A stretch of 64,000 nt of DNA, taken from positions 20,215-84,214 of the forward strand of contig DAHUZS010000109.1 of NCBI GenBank assembly GCA_027315045.1, in the 5' to 3' direction. The notes beneath the pieces were generated by a model. The model made no database searches and was not told the DNA's origin. It was given only the letters and a program-made list of their open reading frames with translations. Source of the DNA: Acidimicrobiaceae bacterium. GTDB taxonomy: Bacteria; Actinomycetota; Acidimicrobiia; Acidimicrobiales; RAAP-2. Both the position numbers and the translations under genes were made by a program. Of this stretch, positions 1 through 7,644 are shown one piece after another; within the stretch, counting starts at the first letter, position 1, and every line of letters begins with the position of its first letter.

Positions 1-188
1 CACTCCTGGCGGACACGGAGCCGATCGACTGCCCGCTTGACGACGAGACGGCGGCCGGCCGCGGTGACCAGGAACACGTCGGCCGACACCCCCCCAGAGA
101 GCTCCCAGACCTCGACCGGGGTGCTTGCGGGGACGAGGCCCCGGTGGACGAGGTGACGGACCAGGTCGGCCTCAGGCTCGGTCGGCAT
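1..188 (-). CDS. Phosphotransferase (APH/choline kinase-like) family protein, N-terminal part only
   Basis: The minus-strand ATG at 186-188 opens a frame that runs off the window edge, so only about 62 residues are visible. The segment LSGGVSADVFLV followed by LVVKRAVDRLRV is the nucleotide-binding start of aminoglycoside/choline-kinase-like phosphotransferases: a glycine-rich loop, then the ATP-anchoring lysine. The catalytic part lies outside the window, so the substrate cannot be inferred and antibiotic resistance should not be assumed. A TAGCGT box (199-204, minus) lies ten bases before the ATG, suggesting a very short leader. It is divergent from the hydrolase gene at 300. Confidence 0.7.
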   Translation of the reverse strand, partial: MPTEPEADLVRHLVHRGLVPASTPVEVWELSGGVSADVFLVTAAGRRLVVKRAVDRLRVRQE

Positions 189-299
189 CAGGCGAAGAAC
201 GCTATTCGTGGCGCCCGACCGGTACGGCGGGGGGCCGGGAGGGGCTCGATAGTGTCGGCAGCCGAGAGTCGCCGTCGAGCGTCGGACAGGGGGACCCCG

Positions 300-1124
300 G
301 TGAAGCTGGCAACCATTCGTCTCGAGGGCCGGACCAGCGCGGTCCGAGACGACGAGGAGCGCGCGGTCGAGATCGGGGACGCGCCGGAGCTCGGGGCCCT
401 GCTCACCCAGGCGGACTGGCGGGCGCGGGCCGACGCGGCCTCGGGCCCGAGCCACGACCGTTCGTCGCTCGACTTCGCGCCGCTCGTGCCGAGGCCGGAC
501 AAGATCGTCTGCGTCGGCCTCAACTACCGCAACCACATCTTGGAGACGGGCCGGGAGCTGCCGCAGTTCCCGACGTTGTTCGCCAAGTTCCCCTCGGCCC
601 TCGTCGGGGCCCACGACGACATCGTCCTCTCCGAGGGGGTGGCCGAGTTTGACTGGGAAGCAGAGCTCGCCATCGTCATCGGCCGCCCGGTCCGCAACGT
701 CGCCGAGGACGAGGCGGTCTCGGCCATCGCCGGCTACAGCGTGCTCAACGACGTGACCGCCCGGGACTGGCAGCGCCGGACCCTCCAGTGGCTGCAAGGC
801 AAGACCTTCGAGCGCTCCACGCCGCTCGGGCCGTGGCTGGTCACCGCCGACGAGATGGACGGGACGTCCGGGGCCATCGGCTGCAGCGTGAACGGCCAAC
901 GCATGCAGGACGCCGACGTTTCCGAGCTGGTGTTCGGCCCGGCCGCCCTGGTGTCGTACATCTCGAGGGTCGTGACCCTTCGCCCCGGGGACGTGATCGC
1001 CACCGGCACCCCCGGGGGCGTGGGTGCCGCTCGCACCCCCCCGGTATTTCTGGACGACGGCGACGTCGTGACGACCACCATCGAGGGCGTGGGGGAGTGC
1101 GCAAACACCTGCCGGCGGCGGTGA
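300..1124 (+). CDS. Fumarylacetoacetate hydrolase family protein (probable fumarylpyruvate hydrolase)
   Basis: 274 residues from a GTG preceded by AGGGGGA at good spacing; earlier in-frame codons are low-complexity and not family-like. The protein shows the FAH core: KIVCVGLNYRNH, then DWEAELAIVIG with metal-binding acidic residues, NDVTARDWQ, GKTFERSTPLGPW, and the C-terminal ATGTPGGVG. The family cleaves carbon-carbon bonds of acylpyruvates using Mg or Mn in the cytoplasm. The next gene is a broken mycothiol-dependent maleylpyruvate isomerase, which in actinobacteria works with a fumarylpyruvate hydrolase in gentisate degradation. That context favours fumarylpyruvate as substrate; a ureidoglycolate-lyase-like or decarboxylase activity remains possible. 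A TAGTGT box at 250-255 may be the promoter. Confidence 0.8.
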   Translation: MKLATIRLEGRTSAVRDDEERAVEIGDAPELGALLTQADWRARADAASGPSHDRSSLDFAPLVPRPDKIVCVGLNYRNHILETGRELPQFPTLFAKFPSALVGAHDDIVLSEGVAEFDWEAELAIVIGRPVRNVAEDEAVSAIAGYSVLNDVTARDWQRRTLQWLQGKTFERSTPLGPWLVTADEMDGTSGAIGCSVNGQRMQDADVSELVFGPAALVSYISRVVTLRPGDVIATGTPGGVGAARTPPVFLDDGDVVTTTIEGVGECANTCRRR

Positions 1125-1164
1125 TCGCCGAGGGGACCCGCCGCCGCCTCGAGGTGACCTTCTT

Positions 1165-1846
1165 GTGGATGGAGCGGGGTCCGACTTCTTCGTCGGCCGG
1201 CTCGCGGTGCTCGACGACGAGCTGTCGTCGCCTGCCGCACTCCCGGGTTGGAGTCGGCTGCACGTGCTGAGCCACATGGCCCAGGACGCGCGGGGCTCGA
1301 GAACCCGATCCGGTGGGCGCAGACCGGCGTCGAGTTACCGATGCACCCGAGCACCGCGCACCGCGCCTAGGACATCGGGGCCGGCGCCCGCCGAGCGCCG
1401 GCCGAGGTGCGGGCCGAGGCCCTGGGCGAGATCCCCCGGTTGCGCTCGGCGATCGACCGGCTTGCCGATGAGGCCTGGGGACACGAGGTCCGGACCGCAC
1501 TCGGCCTCCCGGTCCTGGCCCTGGAGGTCCCCTGGATGCGCGTCCGCGAGGTCTGGGTGTACACGGAGGAGCTGGCGGCGGGAGCGGGCTTCGGGGAGGT
1601 GAAGCCGGCGGTCGCCCGCGCCCTCTCGACGAGGGGGTCGGTCGCCTCGCCGCCCGAGACGACGCGCCGGCCGTCGTGCTGGTGGCTCGGGAGCGGGGCG
1701 AGCGCTGGGTGCTCGCCCCGGCCGCCCCAATCCGCAGCGTGGTCTTTGGAGCGCTCCCAGAGCTCGCCGCCTGGGTCCTCGAGCGAAGCGAGGGGACGGG
1801 GCTGGCCCTCAGCGGTGCGCTCCCCGCGCTCCCGCCGTGGATGTAG
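1165..1846 (+). pseudogene. Mycothiol-dependent maleylpyruvate isomerase, broken by two frameshifts and a stop
   Basis: Three frames joined together give a recognisable MDMPI-family protein. Frame 1 from the GTG at 1165 reads LDDELSSPAALPGWSRLHVL and SHMAQDA. The frame then changes near 1294 to read NPIRWAQTGVELPMHPSTA, meets an in-frame TAG at 1368-1370, and continues with EVPWMRVREVWVYTEELAAG. Near 1621-1628 it changes again to read DEGVGRLAARDDAPAVVLVA and ends LPALPPWM before the TAG at 1844-1846. The GWSRLHVLSHMAQ and PWMRVREVWVY blocks belong to the DinB-like fold of this family, which isomerises maleylpyruvate to fumarylpyruvate with mycothiol as cofactor. Three independent lesions argue for real decay rather than a single sequencing error. 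Confidence 0.75.
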
Positions 1847-1970
1847 CTGTCGATGGAGGAGGTGGCGGCTGCTTCGGGACCCAGCGGGCCGTTGCCGGGG
1901 GTGCGGGCCGCCGATACTTTGGGTCCGGCGTCGGCCGGGGGTCGGCGTCGGCCCGGGGATGGGGGTGCAG

Positions 1971-2909
1971 ATGACCTCGGCTGCGCACGATCACGACACC
2001 CTGGCGCCACCCCGGCTTCACGAGGTGAGCGACGGCGTCTTCGCCTACGTGCAGCCCGACGGCAGCTGGTGCATCAACAACACCGGGTTCCTGGTCGGAG
2101 GGGCCCAGGTGGTGAGCGTGGACGCCTCGTCGACCGAGCGACGGACCCGGGCCTACCTCGAGGCGATCCGCTCGGTGACCGTGGCGCCGGTCAGCACGCT
2201 GGTCAACACCCACTCGCATCTCGATCACACCAACGGCAACTGCTTCTTCGGACCGGTGACCATCGTCGCCCACGAACACTGCCGAAGCGACCTGCTCGAG
2301 GCACCGCTCATGGAGCGCGGGAGGGGTCCGTTCCCCGACGTCGACTGGGGTGACCTGGTCAAGGCGCCGCCGACGCTCACCTTCGAGGACTCCCTCACGA
2401 TCTGGGTCGACGACCTTCGTTGCGAGCTGCGCTACGTGGGGACACCGGCCCACACCACCAACGACGTCATCGTCTGGATCCCGGCGCGCTCGGTCCTCTA
2501 CGCGGGGGATCTCGTTTTCAACGGGGGGACGCCGTTCAACCTGGCCGGGTCGATCCCCGGGGCGAGGCGGGTGCTCGAGGACATCAAGGCGCTCGCCCCC
2601 GAGGTCATCGTCCCGGGCCACGGCGAGGTGTGCGACGTGGACATCGTCGACCGGCTGATCGCCTATCTCGACTTGGTCTGGACGACGGCGAAGGACGCGA
2701 GGTCTTCGGGCCTCAGCCCCCTCGAGGCGGCACGCCAGACCGACCTCGGGGAGTTCGCCGAGTGGCTCGATCCCGAACGGATTGTCGGCAACCTGCACCG
2801 CGCCTACGCCGAGCTCGACGGTGCCGCACCGGGCGCCCCGCTCGGGCCGGCAGCGTTGGTCGAGATGGTCGAGTACAACGGCGGGCGGCCCCTGCGCTGT
2901 CTGGCCTGA
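1971..2909 (+). CDS. MBL-fold metallo-hydrolase
   Basis: 312 residues. The ATG at 1971 is chosen over the one at 1959 because the run GGGGG sits six bases upstream. The metal-binding signature NTHSHLDHTNG (HxHxDH) is clear; a second histidine lies in VGTPAHTTND, an aspartate in LYAGDLVFNGG and a final histidine in VPGHGEVCD, giving a complete two-metal site. The arrangement resembles the large family of soluble hydrolases that includes glyoxalase II-like and quinoprotein-associated enzymes; the substrate cannot be read from sequence. It follows the decayed isomerase, so it may have belonged to the same aromatic-degradation unit, but a TACTTT box at 1915-1920 suggests its own promoter. Confidence 0.8.
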   Translation: MTSAAHDHDTLAPPRLHEVSDGVFAYVQPDGSWCINNTGFLVGGAQVVSVDASSTERRTRAYLEAIRSVTVAPVSTLVNTHSHLDHTNGNCFFGPVTIVAHEHCRSDLLEAPLMERGRGPFPDVDWGDLVKAPPTLTFEDSLTIWVDDLRCELRYVGTPAHTTNDVIVWIPARSVLYAGDLVFNGGTPFNLAGSIPGARRVLEDIKALAPEVIVPGHGEVCDVDIVDRLIAYLDLVWTTAKDARSSGLSPLEAARQTDLGEFAEWLDPERIVGNLHRAYAELDGAAPGAPLGPAALVEMVEYNGGRPLRCLA

Positions 2910-2931
2910 ACCGGCGCACGGCCGGACGCGC

Positions 2932-4299
2932 CTAGGAGTCCGTCGGGTCCCCGGCGGCGCAGGCCACGAAGCGCTCGGCGAGCGAGGGGTCAGCGCCCAG
3001 GTGCACGTGGAGATAGGTAGCGAGCAGGCGCGGGGTGGCCCAGCCCTCGTTCCGGGCGCCAGAGCGCCCGACGAGCTCGAGCGCGCGGCCCGGGGGGTCC
3101 AACGCCGAGTAGTGGTGCTCGTGGCCCCGCATGACGGTGCCCCGGGGCCCGATCGGGGTGTCGGCGCACAGGGTTGCCGTGCGGTAGCCGACGGTGACCC
3201 GGGAGCCGAGGGTGGCGTTCGCGGGGATGGCGCCGCACAGCCGGTGGCCGTCGAGGGAGCCGGCCAGCCAGAGCAGCCCGCCGCACTCGGCCCAGGTGGC
3301 AAGGCCGGCGGCGACCCGGTGGGCCACCTCGGCTCGCAGCGCGACGTTGGCCTCGAGCTGCTCGCCGAAGACCTCGGGGAACCCGCCGCAGGCGTAGAGG
3401 CCTCGGACCCCGGCCGGCAGGGCGCGGTCGACGAGCGGGTCGAAGCCGACCAGCTCGGCCCCGGCCTCCTCCAGCCGCTCGAGGTTGTCGGGATAGGAGA
3501 AGGAGAAGGCCGGACCGGCGACGACGGCGATCCGGACCGGCGTCGTCGAGGTGCGCTCGGCCGGGGGAAGTGGGACGACCGGGACAGCCGAGGTGGCGCG
3601 GGCCAGCCGTTCCAGCGCCTCGAGATCGATCCCGCGTCCGACGGCATCGGCCAGGAGGTCGAGCGAGGCCGAGACCCGTGCGGGGTCCTCGACCACCGGC
3701 ACCAGCCCGAGATGGCGGTCCCGCCACGAGAGCACCGGGTCCCGTCGGAGCACCCCGAGCACCGGCACCTCGCCGGTGGCGAGTGCCTCTTTGAGGAGCG
3801 CCTCGTGGGTGTCGCTGCCCACCCGGTTCAAGACGACGCCGGCGAGCGGGCGGCCCCAGTTGGCGAGGAGGTGGTGGTGGTAGCCCTCGACGAGGGCCCG
3901 GACCGAGGCGCTCATCGAGGCGGCATCCACCACCAACACCACCGGGGCGTCGAGGAGGTGGGCGATCTCGGCCGTGCTCGCCACTCCGGTCGATCCCATC
4001 CCGTCGAAGAGCCCCATCACCCCTTCGACCACCAGCACCTCGGCGCCGCTCGCCGCCTTGGCCGCGATGGGCGCGACGGCGTCGGGGCCGCACAGGAAGC
4101 TGTCGAGGTTGCGCCCGACCCTCCCGGTGGCCAGCTGGTGGTAGCCGGGGTCGATGAAGTCCGGCCCGACCTTGGCCGAGGAGACCCGCAAGCCCGCCCG
4201 ATGCCACGCGGCCATCACCCCGGTGGCGACCGTGGTCTTCCCCACGCCCGAGTGGGAGCCGGCGATGACGATCCGCGGCCCGAGTGTCGTCGTGCTCAC
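2932..4299 (-). CDS. cobB: Cobyrinate a,c-diamide synthase
   Basis: 455 residues from the GTG at 4297-4299; an upstream in-frame GTG at 4332 would add eleven residues not usual in the family. The P-loop GSHSGVGKTT begins close to the N-terminus, followed by KVGPDFIDPGYH and the Mg-site segment VEGVMGLFDGMG. The C-terminal half is a class I glutamine amidotransferase with the nucleophile in WAECGGLLWLAG. The enzyme uses ATP and glutamine to amidate the a and c side chains of (hydrogeno)byrinate or cobyrinate. With CobN and a ChlI/ChlD-type protein present, the aerobic substrate hydrogenobyrinate is likely. It lies downstream of cobO on the same strand across 385 bases, and converges with the MBL-fold gene with 22 bases between stops. 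Confidence 0.93.
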   Translation of the reverse strand: MSTTTLGPRIVIAGSHSGVGKTTVATGVMAAWHRAGLRVSSAKVGPDFIDPGYHQLATGRVGRNLDSFLCGPDAVAPIAAKAASGAEVLVVEGVMGLFDGMGSTGVASTAEIAHLLDAPVVLVVDAASMSASVRALVEGYHHHLLANWGRPLAGVVLNRVGSDTHEALLKEALATGEVPVLGVLRRDPVLSWRDRHLGLVPVVEDPARVSASLDLLADAVGRGIDLEALERLARATSAVPVVPLPPAERTSTTPVRIAVVAGPAFSFSYPDNLERLEEAGAELVGFDPLVDRALPAGVRGLYACGGFPEVFGEQLEANVALRAEVAHRVAAGLATWAECGGLLWLAGSLDGHRLCGAIPANATLGSRVTVGYRTATLCADTPIGPRGTVMRGHEHHYSALDPPGRALELVGRSGARNEGWATPRLLATYLHVHLGADPSLAERFVACAAGDPTDS

Positions 4300-4684
4300 C
4301 CCGGCTGCTCCGACATGGGCCCACCGTGCCACGGTCCGGGCGCGGGCGTCGACCGGGGTCCGGCTCGCGGCGCCGGCTGTTCGGAGCGCAAGAGGAGGGC
4401 GGTCGGGACGGTGGCGGGGCGCGCCGGGAACAGGGCGACGAGGTTGGCGACGGTTCGCATCACCGCCAGGTTCCGGCGTCGGCGACGGAGCGAGGCCACC
4501 AGGATCAGCCCGAGGGCGCGACCGCGCTGGCGGCCAGGGGCGGGGCCAGGATGGCCCCCATCGCCTTGTAGTTCACGACCTGGACGGGCAGGACCACGAA
4601 GTGCCGCGGTGCAGGCTCACGAGCCTGGCGGTCACCGGAGTCGTCTTATCCGCTCAGCGCCCCGGGCCACGCCGGCGCGCGTCG
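4300..4684 (-). other. Inter-cob gap with possible remnant of a small gene
   Basis: No intact gene is convincing between cobO and cobB. Read on the minus strand, two frames give protein-like text: HFVVLPVQVVNYKAMGAIL and APPLAASAV (about 4515-4610), ending at a TGA, then in another frame LILVASLRRRRRNLAVMRT and VANLVALFPARP (about 4390-4510). That second frame continues to a TGA which overlaps the cobB GTG as GTGA. Joined, they would make a roughly 100-residue hydrophobic-plus-basic protein. I do not recognise a family. This may be a frameshifted small gene or chance coding potential in high-GC DNA. Confidence 0.3.
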
Positions 4685-5209
4685 TCAGTACTCGATGCCC
4701 TTCTTGGCCCGAACACCGCGGTCGTAGACGTGCTTGACCTTGCGCATCTCGGTGACCGTGTCGGCCAGCTCGATCAGCTCCGGCGCGGCGTTACGCCCGG
4801 TGATGACGACGTTGGTCTTGAGGGCCCGCTCTTGCACCCCGGCGACGACGTCGTCCACGTCGACCCAGCCGTAGCTCACCGCGTAGGTGAGCTCGTCGAG
4901 GATGAGCAGGTCGTAGTGGCCCGAGGCGAGCTTCTCTTTTGCGACCTGCCAGGCATGGCGTCCCTTGGCCGCGGTCTCGTCGAGGTCGGTCGACTCCCAG
5001 GTGAAGCCGTCGCCCAGGGTGTGCCACTCGATCTCGAGGTGGGCGGCCAGCTTGCGCTCACCGGTCTTCCACTTGCCGCCCTTCACGAACTGGACGACGC
5101 CGACTTGCCAACCCCGTGCCCAACCCCGCGCCATGACGCCGAATGCGGCCGACGACTTGCCCTTCCCGTCTCCGGTGTTGAGGAGCACGATCGACTCGTG
5201 GCGGGGCAC
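4685..5209 (-). CDS. cobO: Cob(I)yrinic acid a,c-diamide adenosyltransferase
   Basis: 174 residues from a GTG. The N-terminal P-loop NTGDGKGKSSAAFG, the VGVVQFVKGGKWKTGE segment and LLILDELTYAVSYGW (Walker B region), followed by NVVITGRNAAPELIELAD, identify the CobA/CobO/BtuR family. The enzyme transfers the 5'-deoxyadenosyl group of ATP to the cobalt of reduced corrinoid, the step after CobB and cobalt insertion. A TAGCGT box (5218-5223, minus) eight bases before the GTG suggests an almost leaderless transcript that diverges from the riboswitch-controlled operon on the other strand. This copy therefore appears to lie outside direct control of that riboswitch. Confidence 0.95.
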   Translation of the reverse strand: MPRHESIVLLNTGDGKGKSSAAFGVMARGWARGWQVGVVQFVKGGKWKTGERKLAAHLEIEWHTLGDGFTWESTDLDETAAKGRHAWQVAKEKLASGHYDLLILDELTYAVSYGWVDVDDVVAGVQERALKTNVVITGRNAAPELIELADTVTEMRKVKHVYDRGVRAKKGIEY

Positions 5210-5217
5210 CGCGGGTC

Positions 5218-5223
5218 ACGCTA
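5218..5223 (-). promoter_or_regulatory. Predicted -10 box of cobO
   Basis: TAGCGT on the minus strand ends eight bases before the cobO GTG, matching the TAnnnT spacing seen before many starts in this window. No -35 element is obvious. Confidence 0.4.
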
Positions 5224-5271
5224 CCGCCGTTCCTCGCGGGCCAAGCCGAGCACTGCGAGCACCACCCCGGG

Positions 5272-5400
5272 TACGCTGCGATCGGCGCCCGAGGAACCCG
5301 GTGCGAATCCGGGACTGTCCCGCAACTGTGACCGCCCGGCCCCGGCCGTTCCCGGAGTCGGGCGGAAGCCAGGAACCCGCCGCCACCGATCGGCCCGGCG
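5272..5400 (+). ncRNA. Cobalamin riboswitch
   Basis: The leader of the cobU operon carries the conserved cobalamin aptamer core: GAGGAACCCGGTGCGAATCC at 5291-5310, then GGGACTGTCCCGCAACTGTG at 5311-5330, a GC-rich variable stem (about 5331-5365) and the B12 box AAGCCAGGAACCCGCC at 5366-5381. A TACGCT box at 5272-5277 may be the -10 hexamer or the 5' edge of the aptamer, so the 5' boundary is approximate. The start codon TTG at 5427 lies about 45 bases past the B12 box and no U-tract terminator is seen, so adenosylcobalamin probably represses translation initiation of cobU. Confidence 0.9.
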
Positions 5401-5426
5401 TGGCCGAGTGAGACGCGAGGACGTCG

Positions 5427-5969
5427 TTGAACGCACAGATCACCCTGGTGCTCGGCGGGGCACGCTCGGGCAAGTCGGCCGTGGCGGAACGGCTCGCCGC
5501 CTCGTTGTATTCTCCTGGGTCCTCCCTCGTCTACGTTGCCACCGGCCCCTCGCCCCGAGACGACGCCGACTGGGCCGCCCGGGTGGCGAAGCACCGAGCC
5601 CGGAGGCCGGCGGCCTGGAGCACGATCGAGGTCGGGCCGGGCGGCGATCTCGATGCGGTCCTCGAGGCGACCAGCGCGCCGGTCCTTGTCGATTCCCTCG
5701 GTACCTGGATCGCCGGCCTGGCGGACTTCGGCCTCGACGGGGGGCCGGCAGCGGTCCTGTGCGAGCGCTTGGTCGCCCGTCGTGCCTCGGGCCGCCCCAC
5801 CGTCGTCGTCTCCGAGGAGGTGGGGATGAGCGTCCACCCGCAGAGCTCGCTCGGCCGGGACTTTCGCGATGCGCTCGGGGATCTCAACCGCCACGTCGCC
5901 CGGGTCGCCGACGTCGTCCAGCTGGTGGTGGCGGGCCGCGTGCTCACCTTGGGCCCGGAGCACCCGTGA
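5427..5969 (+). CDS. cobU: Bifunctional adenosylcobinamide kinase / adenosylcobinamide-phosphate guanylyltransferase
   Basis: 180 residues from a TTG start, unusual but the only start that puts the P-loop near the N-terminus: TLVLGGARSGKSAVAERLA. Later blocks are VLVDSLGTWIAGL, VVVSEEVGMSVHP and SSLGRDFRDALGDLNRHVA, typical of CobU/CobP. The enzyme phosphorylates adenosylcobinamide and then attaches GMP, preparing the nucleotide loop. It is the first gene after the cobalamin riboswitch. Its TGA overlaps the cobS GTG (GTGA), so translation of the seven-gene run is probably coupled from here. The weak TTG start fits control at translation initiation. Confidence 0.92.
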   Translation: MNAQITLVLGGARSGKSAVAERLAASLYSPGSSLVYVATGPSPRDDADWAARVAKHRARRPAAWSTIEVGPGGDLDAVLEATSAPVLVDSLGTWIAGLADFGLDGGPAAVLCERLVARRASGRPTVVVSEEVGMSVHPQSSLGRDFRDALGDLNRHVARVADVVQLVVAGRVLTLGPEHP

Positions 5970-6694
5970 GCGGCGCCCGCTCGGCCCTGGCCTTCCTCAC
6001 CCCGATCGGTGGTGCCGCCGAGCCCACGTCGAGCGCGTTCGGGTGGTTCCCGGCCTTCGGCGCGGCGATTGGCGCCGTGCTCGGGCTGCTCTGGTGGGCC
6101 GCCGCCCGGACCTTTCCCGCCCCGGTGGCCGCCGCAATCGTCGTGGCCGCCGATCTCGGGATCACCGGGCTGCTGCACATCGACGGGCTCGTCGACTCGG
6201 CCGACGGGTTGTTGGCACCGCTCGATCGGGACCGACGCCTGGCGGTCATGAGCGAGCCGTCGGTGGGGGCCTTCGGGATCGCCATCGCCGCGGTGGTCCT
6301 GTTGGCGAGGTTCGCCGCGCTCAGCACGATCTCGCCCTCGATCCTCTTGCTCACCGGGATCTGGTGCGGCTCTCGGGCCGTGATGGCCGTCGCCCCGTCG
6401 TGCCTGCCCTACGCCCGACGTGACACCGGCGGGTTGGCGTCGGCCTTCCTGTCCGATGGCCGGCGCGGGCCGGCCATCGTCGCCGCCGGGAGTGGATTGG
6501 CCGGCCTGCTCGTCGCCACGATGTTCTGGCGGCCGGTCGGTGGCGCGGTGGCCGCGGCGGCAGGGGCGCTTGCCGCCGCCGCGGTCCTGTGGCTGGCGCA
6601 CCGACGGGTCGGCGGGTTCACCGGCGACGTCCTCGGGGCGGCCGGTGTGACCTTCGAAACGGTCGCCCTCGTGGTGGCGGCGGCGAAGTGGTAG
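5966..6694 (+). CDS. cobS: Adenosylcobinamide-GDP ribazoletransferase (cobalamin synthase)
   Basis: 242 residues from the GTG overlapping the cobU stop. An integral membrane protein: hydrophobic stretches around GWFPAFGAAIGAVLGLLWW, then the catalytic acidic motif HIDGLVDSADGLLAPLDRDR, then repeated alanine/valine-rich membrane spans to the C-terminus (LAAAAVLWLAHRRVGGFTGD). It joins adenosylcobinamide-GDP to alpha-ribazole at the membrane, completing the coenzyme. CobT, which makes the alpha-ribazole phosphate donor, is not in this window. Its stop overlaps the next start by seven bases. Confidence 0.92.
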   Translation: MSGARSALAFLTPIGGAAEPTSSAFGWFPAFGAAIGAVLGLLWWAAARTFPAPVAAAIVVAADLGITGLLHIDGLVDSADGLLAPLDRDRRLAVMSEPSVGAFGIAIAAVVLLARFAALSTISPSILLLTGIWCGSRAVMAVAPSCLPYARRDTGGLASAFLSDGRRGPAIVAAGSGLAGLLVATMFWRPVGGAVAAAAGALAAAAVLWLAHRRVGGFTGDVLGAAGVTFETVALVVAAAKW

Positions 6695-7644
6695 GCGCGA
6701 CGGCCCCCGCCAGCCGGGCCGGCGTGGTCGCCCTGGGCCTCGCGGCTGATCGCTTGTTCGGGGAGCCCCCCGGGCCGATCCATCCGGTGGCCCGCTTCGG
6801 GTCGGCCATGGAGCGGCTCGAGCGGCGACTGTGGGCCGACCGGCGGGACGCCGGGTGCATCTTCGCGCTGATCGGTGTCGGGGGAGCGGTGGTCGCCGGG
6901 GTCGGTTGCCGACGCCTGGTCGGCGGCGCGACAGCCCTCGGCCTCGCCGTCGCGTCCTGCAGCGCGTCGAGAGCGCTGCTCGACGCGGGCGGACAGGTCG
7001 CCTCGGCCCTCGCGTCCTCGGACCTCGACGCGGCCCGGGCCGCGCTGCCGGCCCTGGTCGGCCGGGACGTGGCCGAGCTCGAGGAGAAGGAGATCGCGCG
7101 TGCCGTCGTCGAGTCGCTGGCCGAGAACCTCTCCGACGCCGTCGTGGGCACCGCCCTGTGGGGGCTGGTCGCCGGCGCCCCCGGCGCGCTCGGGCATCGG
7201 GCTGCCAACACCCTGGACGCGATGGTGGGGCATCGCTCGGCGCGCTACGCCCGGTTCGGGTGGGCCGCGGCCCGCCTCGACGACGCGCTCGGCTGGCCGG
7301 CGGCGCGGCTCAGCGCGCTGCTCATCGCGGTGGCGACGCCGCGGCGCGCCGGCGAGATCTGGCGGATCTGGCACGCCGAGGCGGGCGCCCACCCGTCCCC
7401 AAACGCCGGTGTGGTCGAGGGCGCCTTCGCCGCGGCCCTCGACCTCGCCCTCGGGGGGACGAACCACTACGGGGGCCGAGCCGAGGTCCGCCCGAACCTC
7501 GGGGACGGGCGCCCCCCGGAGGCGGCGGACATCGCCCGGGCCCTCGGGCTGGTTCGGCGGGTGGTGAGCCTCCTCGAGCTCGTGCTCGTCTCGCTCTGGG
7601 CGCTCTCGGTGAGGGTCGGGCGACGCCGGGGGAGCCGACGGTGA
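6688..7644 (+). CDS. cobD: Adenosylcobinamide-phosphate synthase
   Basis: 318 residues from the GTG at 6688, which lies inside the end of cobS. The family opening LAADRLFGEPPGPIHPVARFG is clear, followed by ESLAENLSDAVVGTALWGLV, RAANTLDAMVGHRSARYARF and the late block GGTNHYGGRAEVRPNLGDGR. CbiB/CobD is a membrane protein that attaches the aminopropanol (phosphate) arm to adenosylcobyric acid. The next gene product, CobC, supplies that arm, so the two adjacent genes act in sequence. GTGA overlap with cobC. Confidence 0.92.
   Translation: MVGATAPASRAGVVALGLAADRLFGEPPGPIHPVARFGSAMERLERRLWADRRDAGCIFALIGVGGAVVAGVGCRRLVGGATALGLAVASCSASRALLDAGGQVASALASSDLDAARAALPALVGRDVAELEEKEIARAVVESLAENLSDAVVGTALWGLVAGAPGALGHRAANTLDAMVGHRSARYARFGWAAARLDDALGWPAARLSALLIAVATPRRAGEIWRIWHAEAGAHPSPNAGVVEGAFAAALDLALGGTNHYGGRAEVRPNLGDGRPPEAADIARALGLVRRVVSLLELVLVSLWALSVRVGRRRGSRR

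Noticed and set aside
1165..1846. Isomerase lesions as one sequencing error
   Set aside because: Two separate frameshifts and a stop codon would need three independent errors; still, read-level checking is advised.
1407..2909. A single long 500-residue protein covering the isomerase remnant and the MBL-fold enzyme
   Set aside because: The open frame is continuous only by chance in high-GC DNA; the first part changes frame relative to the isomerase family and the hydrolase family begins at 1971.
4300..4332. Longer cobB start at GTG 4332
   Set aside because: The extra eleven residues have no family match, and the GTG at 4297-4299 puts the P-loop at the usual distance from the N-terminus.
2932..4332. 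Long plus-strand open frames lying across cobB, cobQ, cobN, alaS and similar genes
   Set aside because: They are shadows of real genes: arginine/glycine/proline-rich, no motifs, and no ribosome sites.
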